A DNA stretch of 64,000 nucleotides. It comes from an uncultured Bacteroides sp. Lineage in GTDB: Bacteria; Bacteroidota; Bacteroidia; Bacteroidales; Bacteroidaceae. Below, in pieces: positions 52,415 through 62,586 of this stretch. The position numbers and the translations under genes were made by a program. Where the stretch lies: positions 1-64,000 of the forward strand of contig CANPJW010000007.1 in NCBI GenBank assembly GCA_947574505.1, given 5' to 3'. Under the pieces are notes generated by a model, which saw nothing but the letters and a program-made list of their open reading frames with translations, did no database searches and was not told where the DNA came from. How positions within the stretch are numbered: the first letter of the stretch is position 1; the number at the start of each line of letters is the position of its first letter.

Positions 52415-53377
52415 TTATAGTCCATCAGAGAATTTCGCTTTCTTCTGTCTCTCACGTTCGATATTTTCTGTTCTTTCTTTTTCTATTTGTTTTCTGATAC
52501 TATCTTTTTCATTTTCTAATAATTCTATTAATTGAGGATGTGATATATCAATAGCTAAATGAAAAGTTATTAACGTCCCGGCTCCTTGACGTTCTGATTC
52601 ATAATCAGCTTTGTAGAAATTGATAGCTTTATATAAGAAAGGCCATGCAGCTATATGTATGGTACTTTCGTTTCCAAAACTTTTCCCATATCGTTTAAGT
52701 AAATAATCGTATATGGTTGATTTATCTTGTATATATTTGTTGTATTCATAATCTTCTTTGTCGAAAACATTTATGTCATAATCATACAGTTTGTACTTAC
52801 GTACAGTTTTGATAGTAAATCCACAAAGTTGATTTTTGTAAAAAGTGGGATGCCCTAACTTAAAATCAATGCCATTTACTGTAATTATGCCATTAGTTTC
52901 TTTTTCAATTCTATAATAAACTGATTTGTAATCTTTATGTGACATACCCCAAAAGAAACTCCCCATGATTTTCTTGCCGTCTCTTTGGGCGAGGATATTG
53001 GATTGCTTAAGAATATATAAACTATCTTGGACTTTTTGTAAACTATCTGCGATAAATTCCTCTCGCCTTTTTTCTTTATAATAAATCTGGCTTCTTTCTA
53101 ATTCTTCCTTTATTTCGCATTTATGTATCTTTTCATTTAGTACTAATCCCACAAAAATAAATAATATGGAAAGCAATATAGAACTTATCCATATAAAGTT
53201 TCTAAAGCTTTTCTTTTCATTCCATTTGTTATTCACATATCCCCATAGAATAAGAATTGGTATGAGAGATAATATCAAAAAAAAGATTGAGCTGGAAATA
53301 TGATTTATTCCATAACAGATAATGATACTTTCAATAATGGAGAATATCAAGGAGGGGACTATTATTTTTTTACACAT
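52415..53377 (-). CDS. Membrane protein of unknown function (accessory gene)
   Basis: 320 residues: three hydrophobic helices in the first 85 residues, a Lys/Glu-rich coiled coil (about 90-130), a globular part (DGKKIMGSFFWGMSHKDYKS) and a charged C-terminal helix. It is AT-rich and reads against all neighbouring tail genes, typical of a phage accessory gene. Such membrane proteins often act in superinfection exclusion or defence, but nothing in the sequence proves it. Confidence 0.6.
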   Translation of the reverse strand: MCKKIIVPSLIFSIIESIIICYGINHISSSIFFLILSLIPILILWGYVNNKWNEKKSFRNFIWISSILLSILFIFVGLVLNEKIHKCEIKEELERSQIYYKEKRREEFIADSLQKVQDSLYILKQSNILAQRDGKKIMGSFFWGMSHKDYKSVYYRIEKETNGIITVNGIDFKLGHPTFYKNQLCGFTIKTVRKYKLYDYDINVFDKEDYEYNKYIQDKSTIYDYLLKRYGKSFGNESTIHIAAWPFLYKAINFYKADYESERQGAGTLITFHLAIDISHPQLIELLENEKDSIRKQIEKERTENIERERQKKAKFSDGL

Positions 53378-53659
53378 AAAAACTGAATAATAAATTCATT
53401 ATATAAAGTATAACTATAATCATAATTCAAGAATACTCTAAAATTGATAGTAGCAATGCTACCAATTAAACTAAAACTCCTAACATATAATAACCTCTTT
53501 TATAATTAAATGCAAAAGTATTAATAAATAAAATTATGACAAATGATATTTTTTATGTTTTTCAACATACACGTGGAAGCAAGTTAGGGGTTGAGTATAA
53601 TAATCTACTAAAAAATGCTTTTATGGCATTATTTTCTATGATTATATAGAAAATACAAT

Positions 53660-53667
53660 TATATTTG
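53660..53667 (+). promoter_or_regulatory. -7 promoter box of the distal tail operon
   Basis: TATATTTG fits TAnnTTTG. Transcription would start about 20 bases before the hairpin at 53696. Confidence 0.5.
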
Positions 53668-53695
53668 CGTTGAAATAAGATTAAAGTATAAGGCC

Positions 53696-53744
53696 ATAGA
53701 GCTTGTTGTGGAGACTAAATATCTCTGCGGCAAGCTCTTTTTTA
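53696..53744 (+). terminator. Attenuator-like terminator in the distal tail leader
   Basis: AGAGCTTG..GGAGA pairs with TCTCTG..CAAGCTCT (53698-53714 with 53722-53738, several G·U), then TTTTTT. It lies between promoter and ATG, so transcripts must read through. Confidence 0.65.
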
Positions 53745-53748
53745 ATAT

Positions 53749-54267
53749 ATGTATATGAACGAACCGTATTCTATTTTGATGCAGAAAACTACCGAGAATG
53801 CTCCAGTCAAAGACAGCTTGGCGCATTTTGGAATTGTGTGCACAGAATTTCCGTTCAAGCCGGGTGGGGAAACGAAAGATTTACCCAAACGGGATTGGCC
53901 GGATGAAGACGGTGAAGATACTTACATACCCGATAAGCTGCTATTAAAGGCATACGACTTGGAAGCCGAGATGTGCTATAAGGGAGATTTGGGTACTGCA
54001 TACGATAAAATTATGGCCTTTCAAAACTATCTCACGGGAGAAAATGGTGACGGTGCCACCTTGAAAATATATAACTCGCACACGGGTATCGGGCGGCAAG
54101 GACTTTACTTACTGGAGGTTGGAGATTTTGAATTTAATAAGTCCAATATGGATGAAGTCTTGACCTTCCCGGTAAAATTCAGAGTAACTGATCCTCGAAC
54201 TCAAATAATCCCCTCGTATAGTGTTGCGGAACCGACAAAGATAGTTGCATTGGTTGAAAAAGTATAG
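53749..54267 (+). CDS. Phage tail protein, distal tail type
   Basis: 172 residues. Sits after the tape measure module and before the tail-associated 957-residue protein, the place of a distal tail protein. Contains FQNYLTGENGDGATLKIYNS and VLTFPVKFRVTDPRTQ. Function from position. Confidence 0.5.
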   Translation: MYMNEPYSILMQKTTENAPVKDSLAHFGIVCTEFPFKPGGETKDLPKRDWPDEDGEDTYIPDKLLLKAYDLEAEMCYKGDLGTAYDKIMAFQNYLTGENGDGATLKIYNSHTGIGRQGLYLLEVGDFEFNKSNMDEVLTFPVKFRVTDPRTQIIPSYSVAEPTKIVALVEKV

Positions 54268-54271
54268 CTGT

Positions 54272-57142
54272 ATGGCATGGAAGGTTTATGATAAAACTGG
54301 CAATACGGTACGTTGTACACTGAAAGGTTTGGAGTATAATGGTACATGGATGGGTGCATGTTTTGTGACAAGCACTCTGAAAAGTGCCGTACCCATTCTT
54401 TTTGAGATAGGTGACTATGTTATGTACCGTGGTGAGAAGTTTGAGATAAACTATGATCCTACGGCATTAAAAAAGGCGGCAAGAAAAACTTCGGGAGAAG
54501 CGTTTGTCTATGATAACGTAAAGTTCAACTGGCCGGGAGATGAATTGACGCGATGTGATTTTCTTGATTATGTGAAAAGTGATAATCAGATACACTTCAC
54601 TTCTTTGCCTAAGTTCAGTTTCTTCGCTTCGTCTATACAAGATTTGGCAGACCGTGTTCAAGTAAATCTTGACCGTATATATACCGGAGCACAAAAATGG
54701 ACGGTTGCCGTACACCCTGAATATGTGAGCACTACCAATGTAAACATTGATGTGAACAATATAAAGGTATGGGGTGCATTGGAGTTGTTCAATTCAAAAT
54801 TTGGTGCGAACTTTGTTATTCGTGGCCGAACAATAACAATCGGTACTGCCGGTATTGCTGTGGGCAATATTTTCAAGTATGGACGTGGAAACGGTTTGTA
54901 CGAAATTCAACGTACAGCCGATGCGGATCAACAGATTATTACGCGATTGCGTGCATACGGTAGTACAAGAAATATGCCTAACCGGTATTATAATAAGCTC
55001 TCAAACAGTTCTCTTACCAATTATTTGCCGAATAACATGGCCGTGGAAAATCTGATGTTACCTGATTTTCCTAAGACAACGCTTGATCCATATATTGACA
55101 GTAAGAATATTGCTGTGCTTGGCATTCGGGAAGGGAGTGTTTATTTTGACGGTACCGGTGGTTTGGAGGAAATATGTCCTTCAATGGAAGGTATGACCGC
55201 CGAACAGTTGAAAGATGCAGGTATTTATGTATCATTGGATGCCGGGGATAATGGCAATCTTGACGAAGTGGCTGATGCCGAACAACTGACAGATGATGGT
55301 ACAATGGATAGCCTGAAGGAAGGTGAAGATGTCCCACCTTTTACAATAACGCTAAAAGATGTTGGTTTCAATATAAACGATTACCTGACTTCTGAAACAG
55401 CCACCATTAGCATGAAAAACGGCATGTGTGGTGGCCGGGATTTTGAAATAACCAAATGTGAGAAGAAGGGCAATAAATATGTGCTGACTTGTAACCGTGT
55501 ATATGATGAAAGTCTGAAATTATATTTCCCATACAAGGATTACAATATAAAGTCCGGTGACAAGTTTGTCCTGCTTTATATTGATATGCCGGACGTTTAT
55601 ATTCAGGCCGCTTCACAACGGTTGCTTGCTACCGCGAAAAAATATCTTGCAAAGAATGACTATGTGCGCTATTCGTATGAACCGAAGGTGGATGATATTT
55701 TCATGGCACGCCAACATGATGAGGCTGTTGCAAGGGGGGAAGCAAGCATACATGATACTTTGAAAGAAGGGGACTTGATGCTATTCACTGATAGCGATCT
55801 TGGTATTGAAGGCAGCATCATTATTGATACCCTTATTATCAAAGAGGGAGAAGATATGATACCGAAGTACACTATGACACTTCGGGAGGAAAAGGCTGTT
55901 GGATCGCTTGAAAAAATCCAAAATCAGATAGACTCTATTGCAGGTGGTGGGCAGGGAACCGGTGGCTTGAATACCCAACAGATACAGTCTATCATCCGTT
56001 CACTGGGCAATCAGCTTTTTCTTTCGCGCACCCACAATGATACGGCAGCTGGGCTTATCGGTTTCTTAGCCGGTGCTATCTTTGGTGCAAGCGGTTTTGC
56101 AGAGGGTTTGACCGGCTTTGGGGCGAAAATAGACAGCATGGGACGTGGGTATATGGAAAGCCTCACGTTACGCAGGTTTTTAGAAGTGCCGGAATTACGT
56201 TTCAATCGTGCTGAAATTGTGCTTGGTGACAAATGGCGTTCTCCCGGTGCTGGAATTATAGAGAGTGTTGAGCCTGATTATGATGCTGATGGTAACTTAC
56301 TACGTTCCGGGACGATAAGTTTGAAATTACAAGACGGTGAAATAGGTGCTGTGGCTGTGGATGATATTTGCATGGGGTATTTTCATGACTATGAAACGCC
56401 GGGGAATAATGCGGTATCTGATATAGATGATAGCCGTGGCAACCGTATGTTTGCCGGTTTCTGTACAATCTATTTTCGTATTACAGAAATATTGGATGCC
56501 GGAACAAACAAAAGGTTCCGCTATGTGCTTCGTGGTGTTTCTGAACGTTGGCAATATTCTTTCCATCCGTGTGAGGCCTTGCATTTTGTCGCTTATGGCA
56601 ATTTTACAAACAAAGAACGCCAGACTTCCGCTTATGAGACGAGGACATACCGCCGTTTCTTGGTAGGGGTAAATGACTGGGAGTTTACAAAGAGTATGAT
56701 TGCAATGCAGGATGGGGATTTGAGTAATCTCAACATCTTCGGGTTGGATATGACCGGTTATTCCGCTTATCTGAATAACATTTATATGACCGGTACAATC
56801 GAGCAGTTACAGATAGATGTACCGGTACGCATTGAGATTGATACGCAGGGTGATAACTTCCTTGCTTATGGTGAATCAATGGAAATTACCTGCAAGGTCT
56901 TTAAAGGTTGGGAGGATATTACTGACACAGTTAGACAATGGACTATCCGAAGGGATAGTGGAGATACTACTGATGATGAAGCTTGGAATATCAAGCATAA
57001 GGATTTCAATGGTTCAATAATAATACATAATACAAAGGAAATAAGTGATTTAGGAAATAATTCTGTAACGGTAGCAAGTACCTTGTTTACCATAACGGCA
57101 ACAAATGATACTGCATCAGTAGAAGCAATTGTGACGATATGA
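54272..57142 (+). CDS. Tail-associated baseplate hub protein
   Basis: 956 residues from the ATG at 54272 (MAWKVYDKTG). The N-terminal third resembles hub proteins (VNLDRIYTGAQKWTVAVHPE, FGANFVIRGRTITIGTAG). The middle is acidic (GDNGNLDEVADAEQLTDDG). The C terminus carries an Ig-like domain (VFKGWEDITDTVRQWTIRRD). It probably forms the hub or cell-contact part of the tail tip. Overlaps the next gene by four bases. Confidence 0.6.
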   Translation: MAWKVYDKTGNTVRCTLKGLEYNGTWMGACFVTSTLKSAVPILFEIGDYVMYRGEKFEINYDPTALKKAARKTSGEAFVYDNVKFNWPGDELTRCDFLDYVKSDNQIHFTSLPKFSFFASSIQDLADRVQVNLDRIYTGAQKWTVAVHPEYVSTTNVNIDVNNIKVWGALELFNSKFGANFVIRGRTITIGTAGIAVGNIFKYGRGNGLYEIQRTADADQQIITRLRAYGSTRNMPNRYYNKLSNSSLTNYLPNNMAVENLMLPDFPKTTLDPYIDSKNIAVLGIREGSVYFDGTGGLEEICPSMEGMTAEQLKDAGIYVSLDAGDNGNLDEVADAEQLTDDGTMDSLKEGEDVPPFTITLKDVGFNINDYLTSETATISMKNGMCGGRDFEITKCEKKGNKYVLTCNRVYDESLKLYFPYKDYNIKSGDKFVLLYIDMPDVYIQAASQRLLATAKKYLAKNDYVRYSYEPKVDDIFMARQHDEAVARGEASIHDTLKEGDLMLFTDSDLGIEGSIIIDTLIIKEGEDMIPKYTMTLREEKAVGSLEKIQNQIDSIAGGGQGTGGLNTQQIQSIIRSLGNQLFLSRTHNDTAAGLIGFLAGAIFGASGFAEGLTGFGAKIDSMGRGYMESLTLRRFLEVPELRFNRAEIVLGDKWRSPGAGIIESVEPDYDADGNLLRSGTISLKLQDGEIGAVAVDDICMGYFHDYETPGNNAVSDIDDSRGNRMFAGFCTIYFRITEILDAGTNKRFRYVLRGVSERWQYSFHPCEALHFVAYGNFTNKERQTSAYETRTYRRFLVGVNDWEFTKSMIAMQDGDLSNLNIFGLDMTGYSAYLNNIYMTGTIEQLQIDVPVRIEIDTQGDNFLAYGESMEITCKVFKGWEDITDTVRQWTIRRDSGDTTDDEAWNIKHKDFNGSIIIHNTKEISDLGNNSVTVASTLFTITATNDTASVEAIVTI

Positions 57143-58344
57143 TAGAGAGTGAAAAGAAAAGAATCAGAAAAGAGTTTCAACCGCTTACCATTGCAGTAAG
57201 CTTGAAGATAATGACACCGAATAGCCCGGCCAATCAGGTCTATAATCCGGTGGCAAATGAATATGACCCTGACCGTGGGGTTACTCCGCTGGTGATTTTA
57301 CCGGAAGTCATAGCGAATGCCGCTGACGGTAGCTGGGATATGCCTTATGTCAATTCCTTGTTGGCAGAAATGAACTGGTTTGCTAATGGAGAGAATATTT
57401 CTGCAATCAGTTCATGGAATGGGAAGTACAGTATAGATACGGTTGGAGATACACGCGGTGCCATTACAATAAGCAGAAATGTGGCTCCGGGTGAAAGTTT
57501 TGAGTTGCATTTTGAAGGTCTGATAGCTGATACCCGGCTTGGGGTGAATATTCCCGTTAAGACAGACTCTATCATGTTGACAACGGTAGATAAGAGTGAA
57601 GATACCTACGGTTTGTCTATTGGGGATAGTCAGATAATCCAGTACAATCCATTTCTTGACAAGCTTTTGTTGTATGATTACAAGGTAGCCAACAATTTGA
57701 TTTCTGCATCTACGGCCAATAGGAATGCGGCTTTGGATGAAAATTCATACGAGCGCACCATTCCACTTATGGTAACAAAGGGAGTGAATAAAATAACTAC
57801 CGGATATACAATTGAACTTTATCAGGTGAACAGCATATCAAGTCAAACAATGCTGACTACCGCAAACCATGAAATAGTGGCTTTGTCCTTAACCAGCCTG
57901 ACAATGGACTTGCGTTTGGTCGAGAAAGGGGATTACTTGCTGTTGGTGAAGGTTGGTGGAAAGGAGGTTGCAAGACAGCAATTCTCTGTCAATCGTGTTT
58001 ATCCCAAATTTACGTGCATACCGGCAAGTCAGGCTTCCATTAATCCTGACGAAATTCTGCATAGGAATGTGGCTATGGTACAGTGGAATGGTGAGATTGT
58101 ACCGATACCGGCACCAATTATCCGCATGGTATGGTTTACGGACAGCGCGAACAAGACCGGGGTACAATGGCAGGAAGGGGAAAAAACTGTGATAATGTTG
58201 GATGGAACCGGTATTGGTGAAACTTATCTTGACGATTGGTTGGACGTGTACATTAAGGCCGAGCAAAAAAAGGCTTTCTCTGTATTGACTGATGGGACAA
58301 ATGAATATACGGACAGTAACGGGAACATATATATAAATAATTGA
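57139..58344 (+). CDS. Putative tail/baseplate protein, 401 aa
   Basis: Beta-rich protein of repeated Ig-like segments (TTVDKSEDTYGLSIGDSQII; LTSLTMDLRLVEKGDYLLLV). No enzymatic motif. Part of the tail tip operon, overlapping the previous gene. Confidence 0.5.
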   Translation: MIESEKKRIRKEFQPLTIAVSLKIMTPNSPANQVYNPVANEYDPDRGVTPLVILPEVIANAADGSWDMPYVNSLLAEMNWFANGENISAISSWNGKYSIDTVGDTRGAITISRNVAPGESFELHFEGLIADTRLGVNIPVKTDSIMLTTVDKSEDTYGLSIGDSQIIQYNPFLDKLLLYDYKVANNLISASTANRNAALDENSYERTIPLMVTKGVNKITTGYTIELYQVNSISSQTMLTTANHEIVALSLTSLTMDLRLVEKGDYLLLVKVGGKEVARQQFSVNRVYPKFTCIPASQASINPDEILHRNVAMVQWNGEIVPIPAPIIRMVWFTDSANKTGVQWQEGEKTVIMLDGTGIGETYLDDWLDVYIKAEQKKAFSVLTDGTNEYTDSNGNIYINN

Positions 58345-58345
58345 T

Positions 58346-58579
58346 ATGAGGTATGTTGTAGCAAATAAGGAAAAGGCTTTGGATGCCGGGGTTCTGTTGT
58401 TGGGGCACTTGGTAAAGGGAGAATCCATCATCTTGAATGAAAAGGAGGTAATGTGCCTGCCTTCTCTTGATGGAGAACTGGAAGATAGAATACTGTTGTT
58501 GGACGGTATCGTTTATACTAATACAAGCATGAATCAAATTATATCAGAAGGAGGTTGGGAATATGGCAGAAAATTATAG
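58346..58579 (+). CDS. Hypothetical tail operon protein, 77 aa
   Basis: A short helical/beta protein (RYVVANKEKALDAGVLLLG). Starts one base after the previous stop and overlaps the next gene by 17 bases. Unknown. Confidence 0.5.
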   Translation: MRYVVANKEKALDAGVLLLGHLVKGESIILNEKEVMCLPSLDGELEDRILLLDGIVYTNTSMNQIISEGGWEYGRKL

Positions 58580-59585
58580 TGCCCAAAATAGCATCACAAT
58601 CAAACGTCTTCGTTCCAATGACAGTTTGATGCTGACTTTTGAAAACAATGGCATTCCATTGTTTCAGGCCGTAGATGAAGCAAGTGGGGCTGTCTCTCCT
58701 GATTGGAGTATAGCTGCGAATCAGCCGGTACGGACACCCAAAGTAACTTCGGCGCGTGGGTTGGCGGTCAGTTTGTCTGGTCATAGTTGGGCTTACAATG
58801 GAGTGGCTTTAAATTTTAACGGCACGGAAAGTGGAGGTTGGAAAAAAGACAGTACGGGCAAATTCTCTTTGAATACCAGTACCGGTGCCATTAAAATTAT
58901 CGGAAACTTGGCGAGCAAAACGAATATTGCGGGAGATACATTGACTTATTCATGTGTCGCTTCTACGGCAGGTGTTGAGTATAATTTGACCGGAGAACTG
59001 CCTATTGCCATTCAGAATATGGGAGCCAGTTCTTACTATCTTGCTATTCTTGCAAGTACCGAACAGTTAACAAGCAAAGTAACAAGTTGTACTCTGACTA
59101 CCAAGCTGTATGCCGGTGCCAATGCCATTACCGATTACTATATAAAATGGTATAAGGACACGGCGGTTTGGACTGATAAGAACGGACAGAAAAGTGTAAC
59201 TGTTACCCGTGGTGATGTGGACGGTACCCAGTTATTCATAGCAGAAGTTTATCAGTCTTCAAGTGCTTCACAACCGATAGCACGTGCCGGGGTACGTATC
59301 ATTGATACGGCAGATGAATTTCAAATTGTATGTTATATAACTTCTTCCAACAAAGAGGTTGATACCGGACAACCCGTTACAGTAAGTGCCAAGATTGTAA
59401 ATATGACTACGGGGTCAACTTATACTCCTACTTCCGCATCGTGGACTATGGATGTGATGGATAAGGAAAACTGGAAGAGTTTGAAACATTCTACAACAAA
59501 TTCTATATCTGTAACAACAACGGAAACTGACAGAAACGGGACTCAATATGATGTTGATGTTTTGGCAGAATGTCATTTTAATTAA
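58563..59585 (+). CDS. Putative tail fibre/baseplate protein, 340 aa
   Basis: Thr/Ser-rich beta protein with Ig-like units (LAVSLSGHSWAYNGVALNFN; VSAKIVNMTTGSTYTPTSAS). Directly precedes the DGR variable protein and may hold it at the tail tip. Confidence 0.5.
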   Translation: MAENYSAQNSITIKRLRSNDSLMLTFENNGIPLFQAVDEASGAVSPDWSIAANQPVRTPKVTSARGLAVSLSGHSWAYNGVALNFNGTESGGWKKDSTGKFSLNTSTGAIKIIGNLASKTNIAGDTLTYSCVASTAGVEYNLTGELPIAIQNMGASSYYLAILASTEQLTSKVTSCTLTTKLYAGANAITDYYIKWYKDTAVWTDKNGQKSVTVTRGDVDGTQLFIAEVYQSSSASQPIARAGVRIIDTADEFQIVCYITSSNKEVDTGQPVTVSAKIVNMTTGSTYTPTSASWTMDVMDKENWKSLKHSTTNSISVTTTETDRNGTQYDVDVLAECHFN

Positions 59586-59605
59586 CATAAAAACAAAATA
59601 ATATT

Positions 59606-60925
59606 ATGGCAACTAAAGGATTAGGAAATGAAACATTGGTGACCTCCATTCTGTGTTCCAATACAGTATTGGTGGAAGTTGGTGGTAGTGTCAGACGCAT
59701 TACCGTGGAAAACTTCATGAATGCTATTAATAATGGTGACGAACAAATGTTGAGGCAGGTGGCTTGGGGGATTCCAATCAAACAATCAACCCAAAGTAGC
59801 ACGAACTATGGTGTGATAGGTAATACAGCCGCATGGACAGAATACAAGTTGTATTGTGGCCGTTATCTCGTAACGAATGATGGAAGGGCTGCTAAAATGT
59901 CCCCTACCAATAGTGCGGTGTTTGCTGATGGTACTGCGGTGGATGAAACCAAAGGGCATGTGATGTGGATAGGGCCACGTTTGTATTATCGTGTACAGAC
60001 TGACAGTGTAAGTGGTGTACCAGTCTTATGGCTCTCGATGCTACCTATTGGCGGTGAGTTTATTGGTGGGGCAAATGGTGGAATGTATAACTGTATCGGT
60101 GCATACAAAGGCTCCATGTCAGGTAGCGCACTTGTTTCACGTTCAGGAGTTGCACCGGCAGGCAGCAAGACAATCAACGCATTTTGGAATGCTGCACAAG
60201 TGAACGGTAAGGAATGGGGACTGACCGATTACGATCAGAGAAAGCTTATTATGATGTTGGGGCTGTCCCAGTACGGAGATACCAATATTCAAGCCAAACT
60301 TGGTTATGGTGTGGGTGGTAGCTCCAGTAAAGACTTGTGGGCTGCTGCGGCAGCATTGCAAACTGGCGCAACAAAGAGTCTCGGTGACAATTGGGGCAAA
60401 ATAGCTATTTCTGTGGTGAATGGAAGTAATACTGGAGTGGATTGTTCACGGGTGAACATGATGGGTATAGAAGATCCTTATGGGTGGCAGTGGGAATTTC
60501 TGCAAGGAGTATTTTGCGGTAGTTCCAACAATAGTTCTCAAAGTGGAACGGAAATTTTCATTTACAAAGGAAACCGTTTACCGACTACTGCTGAATTAGC
60601 TGCGCATCCAAATGGTGAATACAGACAAGCTACCCGTCAGACAGCTTCCGGTCAAGTGCAGGAAATAATTCTTGGGGAGCATTTTGATATTTTCCCGAAA
60701 AAGATTGGTGGAAACAGCACTTCTTATTGGGCTGATTATTCATGGGCAAACACTACTGGGCAGCTGGTTCTTTGGGGCGGTCGGGCGGATGCCGGTGCGA
60801 GTTGCGGCCTCGCTTGTGCGCGCTCGTATCACGCTTGGTCGTCCTCGAATGCGTCGTTCGGCTCTCGCCTTGCGTATTTTGGGAATTTAACATTTGTTAG
60901 CGGTGCATCTTTGATGGCTGCATGA
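59606..60925 (+). CDS. DGR variable protein, tail-tip ligand-binding protein
   Basis: 439 residues. The C terminus has the C-type-lectin-like (formylglycine-enzyme-type) fold signature used by DGR targets: DPYGWQWEFLQGV, RLPTTAELAA, LWGGR and a final FGSRLAYFGN. Residues 387-425 are encoded by the variable repeat. Codons that are AAY in the template there read Arg, Asp, Ala, Ser, Tyr or His. This is the receptor-binding tip protein diversified by the retroelement. Confidence 0.85.
   Translation: MATKGLGNETLVTSILCSNTVLVEVGGSVRRITVENFMNAINNGDEQMLRQVAWGIPIKQSTQSSTNYGVIGNTAAWTEYKLYCGRYLVTNDGRAAKMSPTNSAVFADGTAVDETKGHVMWIGPRLYYRVQTDSVSGVPVLWLSMLPIGGEFIGGANGGMYNCIGAYKGSMSGSALVSRSGVAPAGSKTINAFWNAAQVNGKEWGLTDYDQRKLIMMLGLSQYGDTNIQAKLGYGVGGSSSKDLWAAAAALQTGATKSLGDNWGKIAISVVNGSNTGVDCSRVNMMGIEDPYGWQWEFLQGVFCGSSNNSSQSGTEIFIYKGNRLPTTAELAAHPNGEYRQATRQTASGQVQEIILGEHFDIFPKKIGGNSTSYWADYSWANTTGQLVLWGGRADAGASCGLACARSYHAWSSSNASFGSRLAYFGNLTFVSGASLMAA
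60762..60880 (+). repeat. DGR variable repeat (VR)
   Basis: 119 bases matching the template repeat at an offset of 287. 19 differences are at template adenines (changed to G, C or T) and only two elsewhere (60856 and 60874, template T to G). The conserved CGGCTCTCGCC at 60859-60869 is the likely initiation-of-mutagenic-homing element. Confidence 0.92.
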
Positions 60926-60969
60926 TAGATTTTAAAATATTAGTTCTTTGAATTTCAGTTAATTAAAAC

Positions 60970-61030
60970 CCGTCCACCTTCTCGTTTTACGACAACGGAT
61001 AACGGGACGAAAGCCGAAAGGCGTGGACGG
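60970..61030. repeat. Inverted repeat between VR and TR
   Basis: CCGTCCAC (60970-60977) and GTGGACGG (61023-61030) flank a 45-base loop just before the template. DGRs often have a hairpin near VR or in the template RNA; its function here is inferred. Confidence 0.4.
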
Positions 61031-61048
61031 TTGGTAGAGGGGAACAAG

Positions 61049-61167
61049 AGCTGGTTCTTTGGGGCGGTCAGGCGAATAACGGTGCGAATTGCGGCCTCGC
61101 TTATGCGAACTCGAATAACGATTGGTCGAACTCGAATGCGAATATCGGCTCTCGCCATACTTATTTA
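61049..61167 (+). repeat. DGR template repeat (TR)
   Basis: Invariant copy, rich in AAC/AAT codons (translated in the VR frame: GQANNGANCGLAYANSNND). Adenines are the sites that differ in VR. It is followed by the RT gene. The template RNA would span about 61030-61190. Confidence 0.9.
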
Positions 61168-61197
61168 TCGTAGAGTAATCTGCGAGTTCTCCGAGCC

Positions 61198-61380
61198 ATG
61201 ACCTTGCAGGATTTATATCGTTGCAACGTAGTAATCAATTGGTTACGATGTCAGAAAATCAAGAATGCGGAAAGGTTGCCCAATTTGCGAAAGGCAACAA
61301 GCGGTGTTAGTAGGTTGGTTCTCGAAAGCTCCGGGCGAATTATTCAAGCAAGTAAAAACAGCTTGCAGTTATCGGAATAA
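61198..61380 (+). CDS. Small frame between TR and RT, 60 aa
   Basis: MTLQDLYRCNVVINWLRCQK and so on, basic. Its position is that of the accessory avd gene in other DGRs, but it is half the usual length and shows no Avd signature. Possibly part of the structured template RNA. Confidence 0.25.
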   Translation: MTLQDLYRCNVVINWLRCQKIKNAERLPNLRKATSGVSRLVLESSGRIIQASKNSLQLSE

Positions 61381-61441
61381 TTAAAATAGTCTGAACAAGA
61401 CAAAATTGGAAGTATGGTGTAAATTTTAAAACAAAGCAGCA

Positions 61442-62586
61442 GTGAATATTGGAAGAAGTGATATTGATTGGAAGAGTCTATCGCATAATGAAATTGATAG
61501 AATTATAGCGGAAAAGATAGAGGCTGACAATAGACGGATTAAAGCAAACGGTGGAAAGAAACCTAAAAGAGCCGGGTATATTCTTGAACGTATAGCAGAG
61601 ATAAATAATTTACGTGAAGCGGACAAAGAGGCACAAGATGGGAAGGTTAAGAAAAACCGCTTTATCAGGCGGCATAATCTACACCCGAAAGAAGACCTTC
61701 GGGCTTTACAGTTGATGATCCTGACATTGGATTTTCCGGCACCGGATTATAGCGTGATGAGAGTTAAAAGTGATGCAGGAAAGGTTCGAGATATTGTCAA
61801 ACAGAAATATTTCCCGTGGCGTATATTGCACCATGCAATTATGAGGGTGATTGAAGAAGATGTTTATAGAAATTTGATTTATGATACAAGTGCGTGTATC
61901 AAGGGAAAGGGATTACATTTTGGAGTAAGGAGAATGAAACGTTTTCTTCACCGGTACCCGGAATACAAATGGTTCGTAAAGACTGATTTCAAAAAGTTCT
62001 ATCAAAGTATTCTTCATGAGCTTATTGTTGCTGCATTGAGAAGGAAATTCAAAGATGAACGATTTATTAAATTGATCGAGATAGCTGTTTTATCGTATGA
62101 CAGCGGAACAGAGTTAGTTGACGTATTGGAGAATGAAGTTGAACGGAAGAAGAGGTGTTCCGATTGGAGCATTTACAAGCCAACCTATCGGGAATTTTGC
62201 GGCAAGCCGGATAGATCATACAATGAAGGAGAAATATCGTGTCAAATGCCTGCATAGATATTGCGATGATAATGTTATGCTGGCTCGTTCTAAGGCCGAA
62301 GCGTTGTTTCTTATTCGTGCGTATGAACGGGAAAGTGCAAAAGTTGGGTTGGTAGTTAAAGCAAACAGTTGTATTGCTCCGATAGGAACAGAAACAAAAA
62401 ATGGGAACAAAAAGCATAGAAAGCGAAAACGTAGTAAGAGGAAGAAGGATTAACTTTTTGGGCTATTGCTTCACGAAAGATAATGTTCGGATGCGTAAAA
62501 ATATGAAAAAGAACTTTGCCCGAAAGGTGAAACGAATAAAAAGCCGGAAACGTAACCGCGAGATACGAGCTTCATACTGGGGCTAG
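61442..62586 (+). pseudogene. DGR reverse transcriptase, broken into three frames
   Basis: The GTG-start frame 61442-62257 has the N-terminal region (YILERIAEINNLREADKEAQ) and motif KTDFKKFYQSI with the first catalytic Asp. The next frame, +1, supplies GVPIGAFTSQPIGN (62154 on) and YCDD (62259-62270), the catalytic motif. A second +1 shift gives RRINFLGYCF (FLGY at 62455-62466) and a basic C terminus ending SYWG. A TAG at 62584-62586 follows, after which the same frame stays open into the next gene. The shifts lie near 62146-62153 and 62386-62450, both in purine tracts. The GVPIG..SQ and YxDD motifs are DGR-type. Loss of function, recoding or sequencing error all fit. Confidence 0.85.

Larger units (their letters stand above)
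53378..53748 (+). other. Gene-free region before the distal tail genes
   Basis: 371 AT-rich bases without a gene. It holds a promoter box at 53660 and an attenuator-like hairpin at 53696; the first 280 bases show nothing clear. Confidence 0.4.

Noticed and set aside
62584..62586. Amber recoding by the phage (TAG as an amino acid)
   Set aside because: Other phage genes, for example the primase-helicase at 30907, end in TAG, and no suppressor tRNA with anticodon CTA is in the array.
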